This document shows, in pieces, positions 40,745 through 50,624 of a stretch of 64,000 nucleotides of DNA (the first letter of the stretch is position 1; every line of letters starts with the position of its first letter). Under the pieces are notes generated by a model. The model was not told the DNA's origin. It worked only from the letters and a program-made list of their open reading frames with translations, and did not search any database. Origin of the DNA: Bordetella petrii (GTDB taxonomy: Bacteria; Pseudomonadota; Gammaproteobacteria; Burkholderiales; Burkholderiaceae_B); the NCBI GenBank assembly GCA_017745595.1, contig WMBV01000007.1:113040-177039 (forward strand), given 5' to 3'. The translations under genes were made by a program, and so were the position numbers.

Positions 40745-40861
40745 AGTGTCAGGCCCCGGACGTGCCTAGGCAGGTGTCAGGCTCCGCAGGTGCCTGACAC
40801 CGTGGAGACAGACGGTATGGCCCACGTCGGTGTCTGACACCCTGCGGGAGTCAGACACCTG
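40745..40861. repeat. REPIN-like inverted repeat, copy 3
   Basis: The core inverted repeat is 40771-40861, with an extra degenerate left-arm copy (GTGTCAGGCCCCGGACGTGCC) in front. The spacer GAGACAGACGGTATGGCCCA resembles those of copies 2 and 6. It lies between the convergent Lrp and glycosyltransferase genes. Confidence 0.9.
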
Positions 40862-40870
40862 GCGAGAGAC

Positions 40871-41932
40871 CTAGCGCGCCGCCAGCAGGCGGTCGAACTG
40901 CTGCAGGTAGCGGCGGCCCATTTCGGTAACGTCGTGTTCGGTGCGCACGTAGTCGTAGGCGCGCCGGGTGCAGTCGGCGCGAAAGGCCGCGTCGTCCAGG
41001 CAGCGAGCCATGCCTTGCGCCATCGCGTGCGCGTCGCCCACGGCGCACAGCACGCCGCGGCCATCGGCCAGGCTTTCTTTCAGGCCCCCGGCATCGGTGG
41101 ACACCACCGGCACGTGCTGCAAGAAGGCATCCAGTACGCTGCTGCCCAGGGCTTCTTCTTTCGAGCTCATGACGAACACGTCGAAGATGCTGTAGAAGTC
41201 TTCGATGCCTTTGCGAAAACCCGCGAACAGGTACACGTTTTGCAGGCCCAGGGCCTGCACTTCGGCGCGTGCCTGCGCTTCGCAGTCGCCCCCGCCGCCG
41301 AAGTGCACGAAGACGAAGTCGTCGCGCATACGGGCCAGCTCGCCCACGGCGCGTATCAGGGTCAGCGGGTCTTTGTCGTGGATCAGCGCGGCCGAGGTGG
41401 CCAGCACTTTCTTGCCCCGCAGGCCCAGCTCGTCGGCCAGGCGGTCGACATTGGCGCGATCGATGTCGTGCGGCTCGACGGCGCTGCGGATGATGACCGG
41501 CTTCAGCCCCAGGCGCCGCGGCTCGGCGGCGGCCATTTCGCTGATCGCGACGAAGCAGTCGACGCGCCGCCACTTGGCGCCCGTTTTCCATTCTTCGTTG
41601 GGCTCGACCACGAACGAGGTGCGGCGCGAGAACACCACGGGCCGGCGATGCAGGGCCTTGGTCAGCACCGCCCAGGTGATGGTGTTGGCGGTTTGCGCAT
41701 GGATGATGTCGTAGCCCCGCCCAGCGCGCGCCAGGAACGCCAGTTGGGCGGGCACGTTGCGCACGCCGTGCGCGGTGTAGCCTTCTTCGCCGGCGCGGGC
41801 CTCTAGCGGCCCGCCGGCGCGGCACAGCAGCTCGACCTGGTGGCCCGCCGCGCGGAAAGCGCGCATGCAGTACAGCGTCTGGCGCTCGCCGCCGCGCCAG
41901 CCTTTCTCGAAGTTGAGCTGCAGGATTTTCAT
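40871..41932 (-). CDS. GT4-type glycosyltransferase
   Basis: GT-B fold glycosyltransferase of 353 residues. The N-terminal [20 protein letters not shown] carries the acceptor-side glycine loop; the C-terminal domain has [22 protein letters not shown] and [15 protein letters not shown], the last being the nucleotide-sugar EX7E region with Asp in place of the second Glu. The ATG overlaps the ugd stop by four bases (ATGA), so the pair is translationally coupled. Role in LPS or surface polysaccharide assembly using UDP-sugars is inferred from that coupling; the acceptor is unknown. Confidence 0.9.
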   Translation of the reverse strand: MKILQLNFEKGWRGGERQTLYCMRAFRAAGHQVELLCRAGGPLEARAGEEGYTAHGVRNVPAQLAFLARAGRGYDIIHAQTANTITWAVLTKALHRRPVVFSRRTSFVVEPNEEWKTGAKWRRVDCFVAISEMAAAEPRRLGLKPVIIRSAVEPHDIDRANVDRLADELGLRGKKVLATSAALIHDKDPLTLIRAVGELARMRDDFVFVHFGGGGDCEAQARAEVQALGLQNVYLFAGFRKGIEDFYSIFDVFVMSSKEEALGSSVLDAFLQHVPVVSTDAGGLKESLADGRGVLCAVGDAHAMAQGMARCLDDAAFRADCTRRAYDYVRTEHDVTEMGRRYLQQFDRLLAAR

Positions 41933-43251
41933 ACGCGCCCGATGCCCTGGTAGTCGAAGCCCTGGGCGCGCATGTCGGCCGGCACATACAGGTTGCGGCC
42001 GTCGATCACCAGCGGGGACTTCAGCAGCGCGCGCATGCGGTCGAGATTGGGCGCGCGGAACATTTTCCATTCAGTGGCGATCAGCAGCGCATCGGCGCCA
42101 TCCAGCGCCTGGTACATATCGTCGGCAAACTCCACGGCCGGGTTGTGCGCCAGGATACGGCGCGAAGCCGGCATGGCAATGGGATCGTAGGCGCGCACAC
42201 GGGCGCCGCGCCGGGTGAGTTCGGCGATGGCCGTCAGGCTGGGGGCTTCGCGCATGTCGTCGGTGTTGGGCTTGAAGGCCAGCCCCCACAACGCGAAGGT
42301 GCGCCCGGCCAGGTCTTCGCCGAAGCGCGCCACGATTTTCTGCGACAGGCGCAGCTTTTGCGCGTCGTTGGCGGCTTCGGCGGCCGCCACCACGCGCATG
42401 GGCAGCCCGTGTTCGGCGGCCGTCTGGACCAGCGCCTGGACGTCTTTGGGAAAGCACGATCCGCCGTAGCCCACGCCGGGATACAGGAAGTGATAGCCGA
42501 TGCGCGGGTCGGCGCCGATGCCGCGGCGGACTTGTTCGACGTCGGCGCCCAGGGCCTCGGCCAGGTTGGCCATCTCGTTCATGAACGAGATGCGGGTAGC
42601 CAGCATGGCGTTGGCGGCGTATTTGGTCAGTTCGGCCGAGCGCACGTCCATGACCATCAGGCGTTCGTGGGTGCGCTGGAACGGCGCGTACAGGCGCCGC
42701 ATGACATCGACGGTGTAGTCGTCGTCGGCCCCGACGATGATGCGGTCGGGGCTCATGAAGTCTTTGATCGCCGCGCCTTCTTTCAGGAACTCGGGGTTCG
42801 AGGCCACGCTGAAGGGCACGTCGGCGCCGCGTTCGGCCAGCACGTCGGCGATGGCCTGCCGCACTTTGTCGGCCGTGCCCACCGGCACGGTGGACTTGTC
42901 GACCACCACCTTGCGCGCGGTCATGTGCCGGGCGATGTTGCGGGCGGCCGACAGCACGTGTTGCAGGTCGGCCGAACCGTCTTCGCCGGGCGGGGTGCCG
43001 ACCGCGATGAATTGCACGTCGCCGAAGTCCACGCTGGCGACGACGTCGTCGGTAAAGAGCAGGCGGCCGGCCTGGGCATTGCGCTTGACCAGTTCGTCCA
43101 GGCCCGGCTCGTAGATGGGTATGCCGCCCTGCTGCAGGGTCTGGATTTTGGCCGCGTCGACATCCAGGCACATGACTTCGTTGCCCATGTCGGCCAGGCA
43201 GGCGCCCGAGACCAGTCCCACGTAGCCCGTGCCGATAACGGTGATTTTCAT
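41929..43251 (-). CDS. ugd: UDP-glucose 6-dehydrogenase
   Basis: Oxidises UDP-glucose to UDP-glucuronate with NAD. Length 440 residues. N-terminal [20 protein letters not shown] is the Rossmann motif; [42 protein letters not shown], and the catalytic Cys in [16 protein letters not shown] are all present. I use the ATG at 43251 rather than a TTG two codons upstream. It is cotranscribed with the overlapping glycosyltransferase and has its own probable promoter. Confidence 0.96.
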   Translation of the reverse strand: MKITVIGTGYVGLVSGACLADMGNEVMCLDVDAAKIQTLQQGGIPIYEPGLDELVKRNAQAGRLLFTDDVVASVDFGDVQFIAVGTPPGEDGSADLQHVLSAARNIARHMTARKVVVDKSTVPVGTADKVRQAIADVLAERGADVPFSVASNPEFLKEGAAIKDFMSPDRIIVGADDDYTVDVMRRLYAPFQRTHERLMVMDVRSAELTKYAANAMLATRISFMNEMANLAEALGADVEQVRRGIGADPRIGYHFLYPGVGYGGSCFPKDVQALVQTAAEHGLPMRVVAAAEAANDAQKLRLSQKIVARFGEDLAGRTFALWGLAFKPNTDDMREAPSLTAIAELTRRGARVRAYDPIAMPASRRILAHNPAVEFADDMYQALDGADALLIATEWKMFRAPNLDRMRALLKSPLVIDGRNLYVPADMRAQGFDYQGIGRV

Positions 43252-43281
43252 GCGCAATGCCTATAGGGTCTATACGGCCGC

Positions 43282-43287
43282 ATTATA
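43282..43287 (-). promoter_or_regulatory. Probable -10 element for ugd
   Basis: A perfect TATAAT on the minus strand lies 30 bp before the ugd start. No good -35 is visible at the proper spacing because the upstream bases are GC-rich; a TSS near 43275 would give a short leader. Confidence 0.4.
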
Positions 43288-43341
43288 GAAGGACGCCGCG
43301 GCGCGGCGCCCCTTGCCGGCAACCATGACGACATACGCCGG

Positions 43342-44730
43342 CTAGACCACCTTCAGCTTGTTCACGCGCACCGCGTTCACGCCCACCGCCACGGCCGCGC
43401 ACGCGGTAGCCAGGGCCAGGGCGAAGAGGGGGCCGGCGGTACTGCTGATGCCGAACGCGATGGCGACCAGCGCGGTGCCGAAGCTTTGCCCGAATACGCG
43501 CGTGGTGGCCTGCAGGCCGCCGGCGGCGCCGCTGCGCTGGCGCGGCGCCGACGAGAGCATGGCGCGATTGTTGGGCGTCTGGAAAAACCCGAAGCCCATG
43601 CCGGTGACGAACATGGCGACCATGATCCAGGGGTTGGAGACGCTCAGCGGCAGCAGGGCCATGACGCCCAGGCCCAGCACCATGGCGGCCGCGCCGACGC
43701 CGCTGAGGGTGGCGGCCGAATAGCGGTCGGACATGCGGCCCGCCAGGGGCGCGACGATGGCCGTGCCTACCGGCCAGGCCCCCATCAGCATGCCGACCTC
43801 GAGGTACGAGCGGCCCAATATCTGCTGGAAATAGAACGGCAGCGACACATACGAGGCCATTTGCGCCGCGAAGGTGCACGCCGAGGCCGCGACGGCGAAC
43901 CCCACCGCCCGGATGCGCAGCAGGTCGACCGGCACCAGCGGCGCGGGCTGCTTACCCGCGCGCCGCACCAGCAGCCAGCCCGCCAGGGCGGCCAGCACGA
44001 TCATGGCCACGCCTTGCCCCGGGCTCTGGCCGAGCGTATCGACCCCCGAAATGAACACGCCCAGCGTCACCATGCACAGCAGCGCGCTGCGCCAATCGAG
44101 CGGGATCTTGGTGCGGGGCACCAGGGGCAGATGGCGCAGGCCGAACATGATGGCCACGCAGATGGGCAGGTTGATGGCGAAGATCCAGCGCCAGTGGGCG
44201 ATTTCCAGAATGACCGAGCCCAATGTGGGCCCCAGCACCGACATGACCGCCACGGTCGTGGCGTTCAGGCTGATACCGCGCCCCAGCATGCGCAGCGGAT
44301 AAATATTGCGCACCAGCCCGCCGAACATGCACATCAGCGACGCGGCGCCCATGCCCTGCACCACGCGCGCCAGCGTCAATTGCCACAGGCTCTGCGACAA
44401 GGCGCCCGACAGCGAGGCCAGCGCGAACAGGGTCAGCCCGATACTGAACATGCGCTTGAAGCCGATGCGCTCGGCCAGGGCCGACAAGGGCAGCAGCAGC
44501 ACGACGACGGCCAGGTTGTACGCGTTGACGACCCACACCGCCTGCGACGGCAATGCGTTCAGGTCGGTGGCGATCGTGGGCAGCGCCACGTTGGCGATGG
44601 TGGTGTCCAGCACCGACATGCTGATGCCGGTAAGAACCGTGGCGGCTGCCCAATACCGGCGCGGCGTGGGCAGGCCGTCGGGCAATGCCGCGCGCGAGCA
44701 CGACCCCGCGGTCGTTGATTCTGCGCTCAC
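43342..44730 (-). CDS. DHA2-family MFS drug exporter
   Basis: Protein of 462 residues with the DHA2 signature [17 protein letters not shown] near the N-terminus, the loop-2 motif [11 protein letters not shown] and [20 protein letters not shown]. The DHA2 group (EmrB/QacA) has fourteen membrane helices and exports hydrophobic drugs by proton antiport. Its start overlaps the glmU stop by four bases (ATGA), so it is translated from the glmU transcript, an unusual pairing of an exporter with a cell-wall precursor gene. The substrate is unknown. Confidence 0.9.
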   Translation of the reverse strand: MSAESTTAGSCSRAALPDGLPTPRRYWAAATVLTGISMSVLDTTIANVALPTIATDLNALPSQAVWVVNAYNLAVVVLLLPLSALAERIGFKRMFSIGLTLFALASLSGALSQSLWQLTLARVVQGMGAASLMCMFGGLVRNIYPLRMLGRGISLNATTVAVMSVLGPTLGSVILEIAHWRWIFAINLPICVAIMFGLRHLPLVPRTKIPLDWRSALLCMVTLGVFISGVDTLGQSPGQGVAMIVLAALAGWLLVRRAGKQPAPLVPVDLLRIRAVGFAVAASACTFAAQMASYVSLPFYFQQILGRSYLEVGMLMGAWPVGTAIVAPLAGRMSDRYSAATLSGVGAAAMVLGLGVMALLPLSVSNPWIMVAMFVTGMGFGFFQTPNNRAMLSSAPRQRSGAAGGLQATTRVFGQSFGTALVAIAFGISSTAGPLFALALATACAAVAVGVNAVRVNKLKVV

Positions 44731-46097
44731 GATTTCTTCTGGGGACGCTGCCAGCCCTCGATGGTGGTTTGCCGCGCGCGCGAGATTGTCAGCTTGTCGG
44801 CCGGCGCATCGCGCGTCAGGGTGGTGCCGGCGCCCAACGTGGCGCCGCGGCCGACCCGCACCGGGGCGACCAGCTGCGTGTCCGAACCGATGAAGGCATC
44901 GTCTTCAATGACGGTGCGGTGCTTGTTGGCGCCGTCGTAGTTGCAGGTAATGGTGCCGGCGCCCACGTTCACGCGCGCGCCGATATCGGCATCGCCGACA
45001 TAGGCCAGGTGGTTGGCCTTGCTGTCGGCGTCCAGCACGCTGTTCTTGATTTCGACGAAGTTGCCGACGTGCGTGCGGTCGCCCAGGCTGGCGCCCGGCC
45101 GCAGGCGGGCATACGGGCCGATGCGGGCGTCGCGGCCCACCGTGGCCTGCTGCACGTGGCTGAAGGCTTCGATGTGCGTGCCCGCGCCCACGGCGACGTC
45201 GCGCAGCACGCAGTGCGGCCCCACGCGCACGCCATCGGCCAGTTCGATCTTGCCTTCGAAGACGCACCCCACGTCGATATACACGTCGCGCCCGCAGGTC
45301 AGCGTGCCGCGCACGTCGAAGCGGGCCGGGTCGGCCAGGGTAACGCCGGCCTCGAGCTGGCGGCGCGCCTGTTCGTGCTGCCAGCGGCGTTCGAGCTCGG
45401 CCTGTTGCGCGCGGCTGTTCACGCCCAGCGTTTCCCAGCCGGCCTCGGGCTGCGCCGCGCCGACCGGCACGCCGTCGGCCACGGCCAGGCCCACGACGTC
45501 GGTCAGGTAGTACTCGCCCTGGGCGTTGTTGTTGTCGATGCGCCCCAGCCAGTCTTTGAGGTGCGCGGTGGGCGCGGCCAGGATGCCGGTATTGACTTCG
45601 CGCAGGGCGCGTTCGGCTTCGCTGGCATCTTTGTGTTCGACGATGCGCAGCACCTGGCCCTGCTCGCTGCGCACGATGCGGCCGTAGCCGGTCGCGTCAT
45701 CCAGGATTTCGGTCAGCACGGCCACGCCCTGCCCGCGCGCGTCCAGCAGCCGGCGCAAGGTGTCGGGCTGCACCAGCGGCACGTCGCCGTACAGCACCAG
45801 GGTGACGTCGTCGTGGCCGTCTTCTTGCAGCAAGGGCACGGCCTGCTGCACCGCATGGCCCGTGCCCTGCTGGGGCTGCTGCAGCGCAAAGCCCAGGCCG
45901 GCACGGCCTTCGTATGCGCCGCGCACGCGCTCGGCGCCATGGCCCACTACCACGATGATGCGGCCGGGCTGAAGCTGGCTGGCGCTGTCGAGCACGTGTT
46001 CCAGCATGGGCTTGCCGGCCAGCGTGTGCAGTACCTTGGGAAGATCGGATTGCATGCGTTTGCCCAATCCGGCGGCAAGAATGACGACATTTAGCAT
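44727..46097 (-). CDS. glmU: Bifunctional GlcNAc-1-P uridyltransferase/GlcN-1-P acetyltransferase
   Basis: Completes UDP-GlcNAc synthesis. 456 residues, the normal length. The N-terminal pyrophosphorylase domain opens [44 protein letters not shown] and NTGILAAP follow. The C-terminal left-handed beta-helix has hexapeptide repeats ([59 protein letters not shown]). It lies in the same region as glmS but 4.6 kb away in a separate unit, with the DHA2 exporter overlapping its 3' end. Confidence 0.97.
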   Translation of the reverse strand: MLNVVILAAGLGKRMQSDLPKVLHTLAGKPMLEHVLDSASQLQPGRIIVVVGHGAERVRGAYEGRAGLGFALQQPQQGTGHAVQQAVPLLQEDGHDDVTLVLYGDVPLVQPDTLRRLLDARGQGVAVLTEILDDATGYGRIVRSEQGQVLRIVEHKDASEAERALREVNTGILAAPTAHLKDWLGRIDNNNAQGEYYLTDVVGLAVADGVPVGAAQPEAGWETLGVNSRAQQAELERRWQHEQARRQLEAGVTLADPARFDVRGTLTCGRDVYIDVGCVFEGKIELADGVRVGPHCVLRDVAVGAGTHIEAFSHVQQATVGRDARIGPYARLRPGASLGDRTHVGNFVEIKNSVLDADSKANHLAYVGDADIGARVNVGAGTITCNYDGANKHRTVIEDDAFIGSDTQLVAPVRVGRGATLGAGTTLTRDAPADKLTISRARQTTIEGWQRPQKKS

Positions 46098-46157
46098 AAG
46101 AATCGAAAGCGGCGTAAGGCGGCGGGCGGAAGCCCGCCGCGCGATTGAAGCAGGGAA

Positions 46158-46865
46158 TTATGACTTGCGTGGCGCGGATGCACGCTTGGCGGCGGCCTTG
46201 CGAGGGGCGCGCTTGCGGGGGGCGGGATCGCCCCGCCCGGCGGCGGACGGTGCCGCCTGGGAAGCGGCGCCCTGCGCCGCGGGGTCGGGCATGGTGGCGG
46301 CGGTGGCCGCGGCAAGCTGGTTGAACTGCTGCTGCAGCAGGGTCCACCAGGCCTGCGAGGCCGATTGCGCGGCCTGGCTGACCTGGTCGGCCGCCGAGGC
46401 GGCATCGCCCGGGGCCGGCTGGGCCGCGCCGGCGTCGGAGGCGGGCTGCGCCGCTGGTGCGGCGGCCGACGGCGCGGCGGCGGAAGCCCGCGTCGGGGCC
46501 GGTTTCAGGCCCAGCGCCGCTTCCAGCGGCGACGCCTCGCCGCTGCCGGCGGCCCCGCTGACGAACGAGCGCAGCGTGGCGATGGTGGAACGCTGCACTT
46601 CCATGCCCTGGATGGCGCTGGTCAGCATCGACAGATTCATGCGCAGCCAGCTTTCCACGGTGCGCAGTTCGGCAATGCGGCGCTCGAGGTCTTCGAGATT
46701 CATGGGAGGCGTCATGGGCAGCGTCTGCGCCAGGCCGCCCGGCCCCGCCAATCCGGCCCAGGCCTTGCGCATCATTTCCATGCTGGCCAGCAGCGGGTTG
46801 CCGGCGAGGTCGCCGTCTTGCCCCAGGCCGGGCAGGATGAAGGGGTTGGTATTCGGGTCGGACAT
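46158..46865 (-). CDS. phaM: PhaM-like polyhydroxyalkanoate granule regulatory protein
   Basis: Protein of 235 residues. The N-terminus (MSDPNTNPFILPGLGQ) and the segment NLEDLERRIAELRTVESWLR followed by NMLxSMLTSAIQGMEVQ-like helices resemble the PhaM family, which activates PHA synthase and ties granules to the nucleoid in Ralstonia. The middle is Ala/Pro-rich and low complexity; the C-terminal 25 residues are Lys/Arg/Ala-rich (RKRAPRKAAAKRASAPRKS), as expected for histone H1-like DNA binding. No PHA synthase gene is in the window. It may share a transcript with the glycine-zipper gene 30 bp upstream. Confidence 0.72.
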   Translation of the reverse strand: MSDPNTNPFILPGLGQDGDLAGNPLLASMEMMRKAWAGLAGPGGLAQTLPMTPPMNLEDLERRIAELRTVESWLRMNLSMLTSAIQGMEVQRSTIATLRSFVSGAAGSGEASPLEAALGLKPAPTRASAAAPSAAAPAAQPASDAGAAQPAPGDAASAADQVSQAAQSASQAWWTLLQQQFNQLAAATAATMPDPAAQGAASQAAPSAAGRGDPAPRKRAPRKAAAKRASAPRKS

Positions 46866-46895
46866 TCAGTCTCCTGGAACGCGCTTGATGAATGC

Positions 46896-47561
46896 CTAGC
46901 GCGGCAATACTTGCCCGTTTTCGACCCGGACGTGATCGCCCGAGGCATAGGCAAACGGTTGCGCGCTGCGGAACGTGCGTGAGGTGCCGTCGTCCATGCG
47001 CACGAGCATTTCGTAGTGCGTCACGGTTTGTTGCTGCCTGATATTACGCTCGATTTCATGACCTGCCAAAGCGCCCCCCAGCGCGCCCAGCACGGTCAGC
47101 GCATCTTTGCCGTGGCCGCCGCCGAACTGATGGCCGACCACGCCGCCCACCACCCCGCCCGCCACGGTACCCACGACGTTATTGCCCTCGTTCTTGACCG
47201 GCACCTGCACGGAACGGATGGTTTCGACCACACCGCAATCGGCGCAGGCGGCTGGCTGGGCGGCCGGCTGAGTGGCTGGCTTGGAAGCGCCGGCCGGGGC
47301 CGCGGCGGCCTGGGGTGCGTCGGCGGCCGGGTCGGACGGCGGGGGCGCCGCGGCCGGGTCTTGCGCCTGCTCGGCCGCCTGGACCTGGGCTTCGTGCAGG
47401 GGTTCCTGGCCGGACGACTCGGCCCACGGCGTGGGCAGCCAGCCCACCATGGCGGCCACGGCGACCGCGCACAACACGATGACCGACACGGCGGCGGTGG
47501 CCACCAGCGGATGCAGGCCGCGGCGGGGGGAAGTATCGGATTGGGGAGCGGGAGAATTCAT
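46896..47561 (-). CDS. Glycine-zipper 2TM domain protein
   Basis: Envelope protein of 221 residues: a short cytoplasmic segment, one N-terminal membrane helix (LVATAAVSVIVLCAVAVAAM), an Ala/Pro/Gln-rich linker, then a glycine-zipper pair (GTVAGGVVGGVVGHQFGGGH and LGALGGALAGHEIERNI) of the Rickettsia 17-kDa antigen type. A cysteine pair (CADCG) precedes the zipper. Such domains insert in the outer membrane or help envelope integrity; the precise role is unknown. The start at 47561 follows GAGAACC and the gene diverges from the DUF3717 gene. Confidence 0.85.
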   Translation of the reverse strand: MNSPAPQSDTSPRRGLHPLVATAAVSVIVLCAVAVAAMVGWLPTPWAESSGQEPLHEAQVQAAEQAQDPAAAPPPSDPAADAPQAAAAPAGASKPATQPAAQPAACADCGVVETIRSVQVPVKNEGNNVVGTVAGGVVGGVVGHQFGGGHGKDALTVLGALGGALAGHEIERNIRQQQTVTHYEMLVRMDDGTSRTFRSAQPFAYASGDHVRVENGQVLPR

Positions 47562-47689
47562 ATTGGTTCTCGATCGACGGACTATACGGCCCGTTGTATA
47601 GCATTTGGCCGGAGTATCGACCTGTTGCGATAGTGACCCTTTGCAAGCCCTGCGCGGACGATCCGCCTGCATTCTGGGACAATGGCCGG

Positions 47690-47917
47690 ATGGACAAGCC
47701 GATTCCTTTGCCCGAGCTCGAACAGGCCATTAATTATTGGCGCAACCGCCTGCCGTCGCAAGGAGACGAATCGCGCCTGTGCGCCGAGGCGGCCGCGCTG
47801 GCCACGCCCTATGCGCTGATGATCATGAGCCGGCGCCGCGAGATCGGACAAGACGAACTCGGCCCGGACGCCCTGGCGGCGTACCGGGGCTGGCGGGCGG
47901 CACACGGGGCGCAATAG
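47690..47917 (+). CDS. DUF3717 small protein
   Basis: Protein of 75 residues, MDKPIPLPELEQAINYWRNR followed by SQGDESRLCAEAAALATPYA and LMIMSRRREIG, the pattern of DUF3717, a small family found mainly in Burkholderiales with no known function. The start at 47690 fits the domain; the open frame extends to 47594 through the divergent promoter. REPIN copy 4 follows the stop at once. Confidence 0.8.
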   Translation: MDKPIPLPELEQAINYWRNRLPSQGDESRLCAEAAALATPYALMIMSRRREIGQDELGPDALAAYRGWRAAHGAQ

Positions 47918-47932
47918 CCGTGCCCGCGTACC

Positions 47933-48028
47933 GGGTGTCTGGCTCCCGCCAGGGTGCCTGACACCGCCGATGACGGATGTCCTTCGCCTTGCTTCGGTGT
48001 CTGACACCCTGCGGGAGTCAGACACCTG
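47933..48028. repeat. REPIN-like inverted repeat, copy 4
   Basis: GGTGTCTGGCTCCCGCCAGG and CTGCGGGAGTCAGACACCTG are the outer parts of facing arms across the spacer GATGACGGATGTCCTTCGCC. It lies between the convergent DUF3717 and SCO genes, 16 bp after the first and 20 bp before the second. Confidence 0.9.
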
Positions 48029-48047
48029 CACCACAGACATCTGCCTT

Positions 48048-48656
48048 CTACGAACCCAGCAACGCCTTGATGTCGTGCGCCAGGGCATCGGCGCCGATGG
48101 TGTTGTTGGCCAGCACGCGCGATTCGCCTTTGCCATCCAGCAAATAAAAAGCGGCGGTGTGGTCCATGGTGTAGTTCTTGCCGCCGTCGGTGGGCACCTT
48201 GGCGTAGTAGGCCTTGAACGACGCCGCCGCCTGCTTGATCTGGTCGGGAGTACCAGTCAGGCCCAGGAAGCGCGGATCGAACGTGGTTACATATTGCTTG
48301 AGGATATCGGCGGTATCGCGTTCGGGATCGACGGTGATCATCAGCACCTGCACCCGCTTGGCGTCGTCGCCCAGCGTTTCCATGACCTGCGACAGCTCGG
48401 CCAGCGAGGTTGGGCAGACGTCGGGACATTGCGTGAAGCCGAAGAACACCACCACCACCTTGCCGGCGAAGTCTTGCAGGGTGCGTGCCTGGCCATTGTG
48501 GTCGGTCAGGGCCAGGCCCTTGCCCAGCTGGGTGCCAGAGATGTCGTTGCCCTTGAAGCTGGGGGGGGCGTCGCCGCACGCGGCCAGGACACCGGCCAGG
48601 GCGAGGGCCACCCCGCCGCGCAGCAGCGCACGGCGAGGAAAGGAAAACACGGACAT
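48048..48656 (-). CDS. SCO1/SenC copper chaperone lipoprotein
   Basis: Thioredoxin-fold protein of 202 residues that delivers copper to, or reduces, the CuA site of cytochrome oxidase subunit II. The lipoprotein signal ends VLAAC with Cys27 as the lipidated residue. Copper ligands are Cys77 and Cys81 in FGFTQCPDVCPTSL and the His in NYTMDHTAAF. It is the last gene of the heme A/oxidase assembly run, 19 bp after ctaB. Confidence 0.93.
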   Translation of the reverse strand: MSVFSFPRRALLRGGVALALAGVLAACGDAPPSFKGNDISGTQLGKGLALTDHNGQARTLQDFAGKVVVVFFGFTQCPDVCPTSLAELSQVMETLGDDAKRVQVLMITVDPERDTADILKQYVTTFDPRFLGLTGTPDQIKQAAASFKAYYAKVPTDGGKNYTMDHTAAFYLLDGKGESRVLANNTIGADALAHDIKALLGS

Positions 48657-48674
48657 GTAGCGGGGTCTCCGAGG

Positions 48675-49568
48675 TCAGGCCAGCAGGCCGGCCCAGTGGT
48701 CCAGCAACAGGGCGCCGAACAGCAGCGCCAGGTACAGGATGGAAAAGCGGAACAGGCGCCGCGCCAGCGCGTCGCTGTATTGACGGTACAACCGCCAGGC
48801 GTAGGCCACGAACATGCCGCCCAGTACCAGGGCGCACGCCAGGTACAGCAGCCCGCTCATGCGCACGACGTACGGCAGCGTAGTGGTGGCCACCAGCGCC
48901 AGGCTGTACAGCAGGATGTGCAGGCGGGTGAATTGCTGGCCGTGCGTGACCGGCAGCATGGGCAGGCCGGCCTTGGCGTAATCGTGGTTGCGGTACAGCG
49001 CCAGCGCCCAGAAGTGCGGCGGGGTCCAGATGAAGATGATCAGCACCAGCACCCAGGCTTCGGCCGGCACGGCGTCGGCCACGGCCGCCCAGCCCAGGGC
49101 CGGCGGCATGGCGCCCGACAGCCCGCCGATGACAATGTTCTGCGGCGTGCGCGGCTTGAGTATGACGGTGTAGATGATCGCGTAGCCGACGAAGGTGGCG
49201 AAGGTCAGCCACATGGTCAGCGGATTGACCAGGTGGTACAGCACCAGCATGCCCGCCCCGCCCAGCAGGCCCGACAGGGTGATGACCTGGGTGGCGGAAA
49301 TGGTGCCGCGCGCGGTGGCGCGCCGCGCCGTGCGCAGCATGCGGGCGTCGATTTCTTGTTCGATGAGGCAATTGATGGCGAACGCGGCCGCCGCCAGCAG
49401 CCAGATGCCGATGGTGCCGAACACCACGCGGCTGGGATCGGGCAGGCCGGGCACCGCCAGGAACATGCCGATGATGGCGCAAAATACCGCGAGTTGCGTC
49501 ACGCGCGGTTTGGTCAGCACCAGGTACTGGCGCAGTAATCCGGTTTGAGTAGCGGCAAGGCTGGTCAT
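48675..49568 (-). CDS. ctaB: Heme O synthase (protoheme IX farnesyltransferase)
   Basis: Polytopic UbiA-type prenyltransferase of 297 residues that adds a farnesyl group to heme B. The N-terminal [19 protein letters not shown], the acidic motif [18 protein letters not shown] with the metal-binding Asp, and the second loop [20 protein letters not shown] are diagnostic. It also goes by the name cyoE. It lies 10 bp after ctaA, which uses its product. Confidence 0.95.
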   Translation of the reverse strand: MTSLAATQTGLLRQYLVLTKPRVTQLAVFCAIIGMFLAVPGLPDPSRVVFGTIGIWLLAAAAFAINCLIEQEIDARMLRTARRATARGTISATQVITLSGLLGGAGMLVLYHLVNPLTMWLTFATFVGYAIIYTVILKPRTPQNIVIGGLSGAMPPALGWAAVADAVPAEAWVLVLIIFIWTPPHFWALALYRNHDYAKAGLPMLPVTHGQQFTRLHILLYSLALVATTTLPYVVRMSGLLYLACALVLGGMFVAYAWRLYRQYSDALARRLFRFSILYLALLFGALLLDHWAGLLA

Positions 49569-49577
49569 AAGACTATT

Positions 49578-50606
49578 TTAAACCTCCGGCGCCGAACTGG
49601 CCGACGCCGGGGCGCGCCCGGCGGAGGACAGCCGCACCAGCATGACGACGCAGGCCAGCGTCAGGCCGGCCGCCCCGCCGTTGTGCAGCACGGCGATCAG
49701 CAGCGGCCATTGGAAGAAGATGGTGGTCAGGCCGGTAAACAGCTGCGCGGCCAGCAGCGCCAGCGCCAGCGTGGCCGGCCCGCGCAGGCCGGGCTCGGCG
49801 CGCAGGCGCCAGGCCAACAGCCCCAGGTAGACCAGCACGATGAAAGCGAAGTTGCGATGCACCCAATGGATGGCGGTCAGGGCATTCTGGGAAATCATTT
49901 CGCCCGACGGCAGCTCGCCCAGACCGCGGATCACCGAGAATCCGCTGTGGAAATCCATATCGGGCACCCACTGGCCGTGGCAGGTGGGGAAATCCAGGCA
50001 GGCCAGCGCCGCGTAATTGGTGCTGACCCAGCCGCCCAGGGTGATCTGCACCAGCAGCAGCAGCATGCCCACCACCAGCCAGGGCCGCCAGCGTACGGCC
50101 CGGGCCGGCAGCGGCGGGTGCGGGCGTTCGCGGGCCGACAGCCAGGTCATCAGCGCCAGCACCGACAGACCGAACACCAGGTGCGCGGTGACCACGGCGG
50201 GCATCAGCCGGTGGGTGACTGTCCAGGCGCCGAAGGCGCCCTGCACGCACACCGCCACCAGGGCGGTCATGGCCAGCGCGGGCGAACGGCCCAATTGGCG
50301 GCGATAGCGCCAGGCCATGACCACGATGGCGATGATCAACATGCCCAGAATGGCGCCGACGTAGCGGTGGATCATTTCGATCCAGGCTTTCGACAGCGTC
50401 ACGGGGCCGAACGGCATGGCCTGCGACGCATGGTGGATATCGGTCATGGCGCCCAGGGGCGTCACGTTGCCGTAGCAGCCCGGCCAGTCGGGGCAGCCCA
50501 GGCCGGAGTCGGTCAGGCGCACGAAGGCGCCGAACATGATCAGGTCCAGCGTCAGGAACCAGGTAAAGAAAACCAGCTTGCGGTAGCGTTGCTTGATACG
50601 GTCCAT
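49578..50606 (-). CDS. ctaA: Heme A synthase (COX15/CtaA)
   Basis: Oxidises heme O to heme A in the membrane. Length 342 residues with eight predicted helices. Conserved segments: FGAFVRLTDSGLGCPDWPGC, the heme-ligand histidines in EMIHRYVGAILG, HRLMPAVVTAHL, HWVHRNFAFIVL and AVLHNGGAAG, and the cysteine pair in ACLDFPTCHGQW. Gene order SURF1, SCO-like, ctaA, ctaB, sco indicates one assembly operon. Confidence 0.95.
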   Translation of the reverse strand: MDRIKQRYRKLVFFTWFLTLDLIMFGAFVRLTDSGLGCPDWPGCYGNVTPLGAMTDIHHASQAMPFGPVTLSKAWIEMIHRYVGAILGMLIIAIVVMAWRYRRQLGRSPALAMTALVAVCVQGAFGAWTVTHRLMPAVVTAHLVFGLSVLALMTWLSARERPHPPLPARAVRWRPWLVVGMLLLLVQITLGGWVSTNYAALACLDFPTCHGQWVPDMDFHSGFSVIRGLGELPSGEMISQNALTAIHWVHRNFAFIVLVYLGLLAWRLRAEPGLRGPATLALALLAAQLFTGLTTIFFQWPLLIAVLHNGGAAGLTLACVVMLVRLSSAGRAPASASSAPEV

Positions 50607-50624
50607 GGTGAATGCAGGTGGGCC

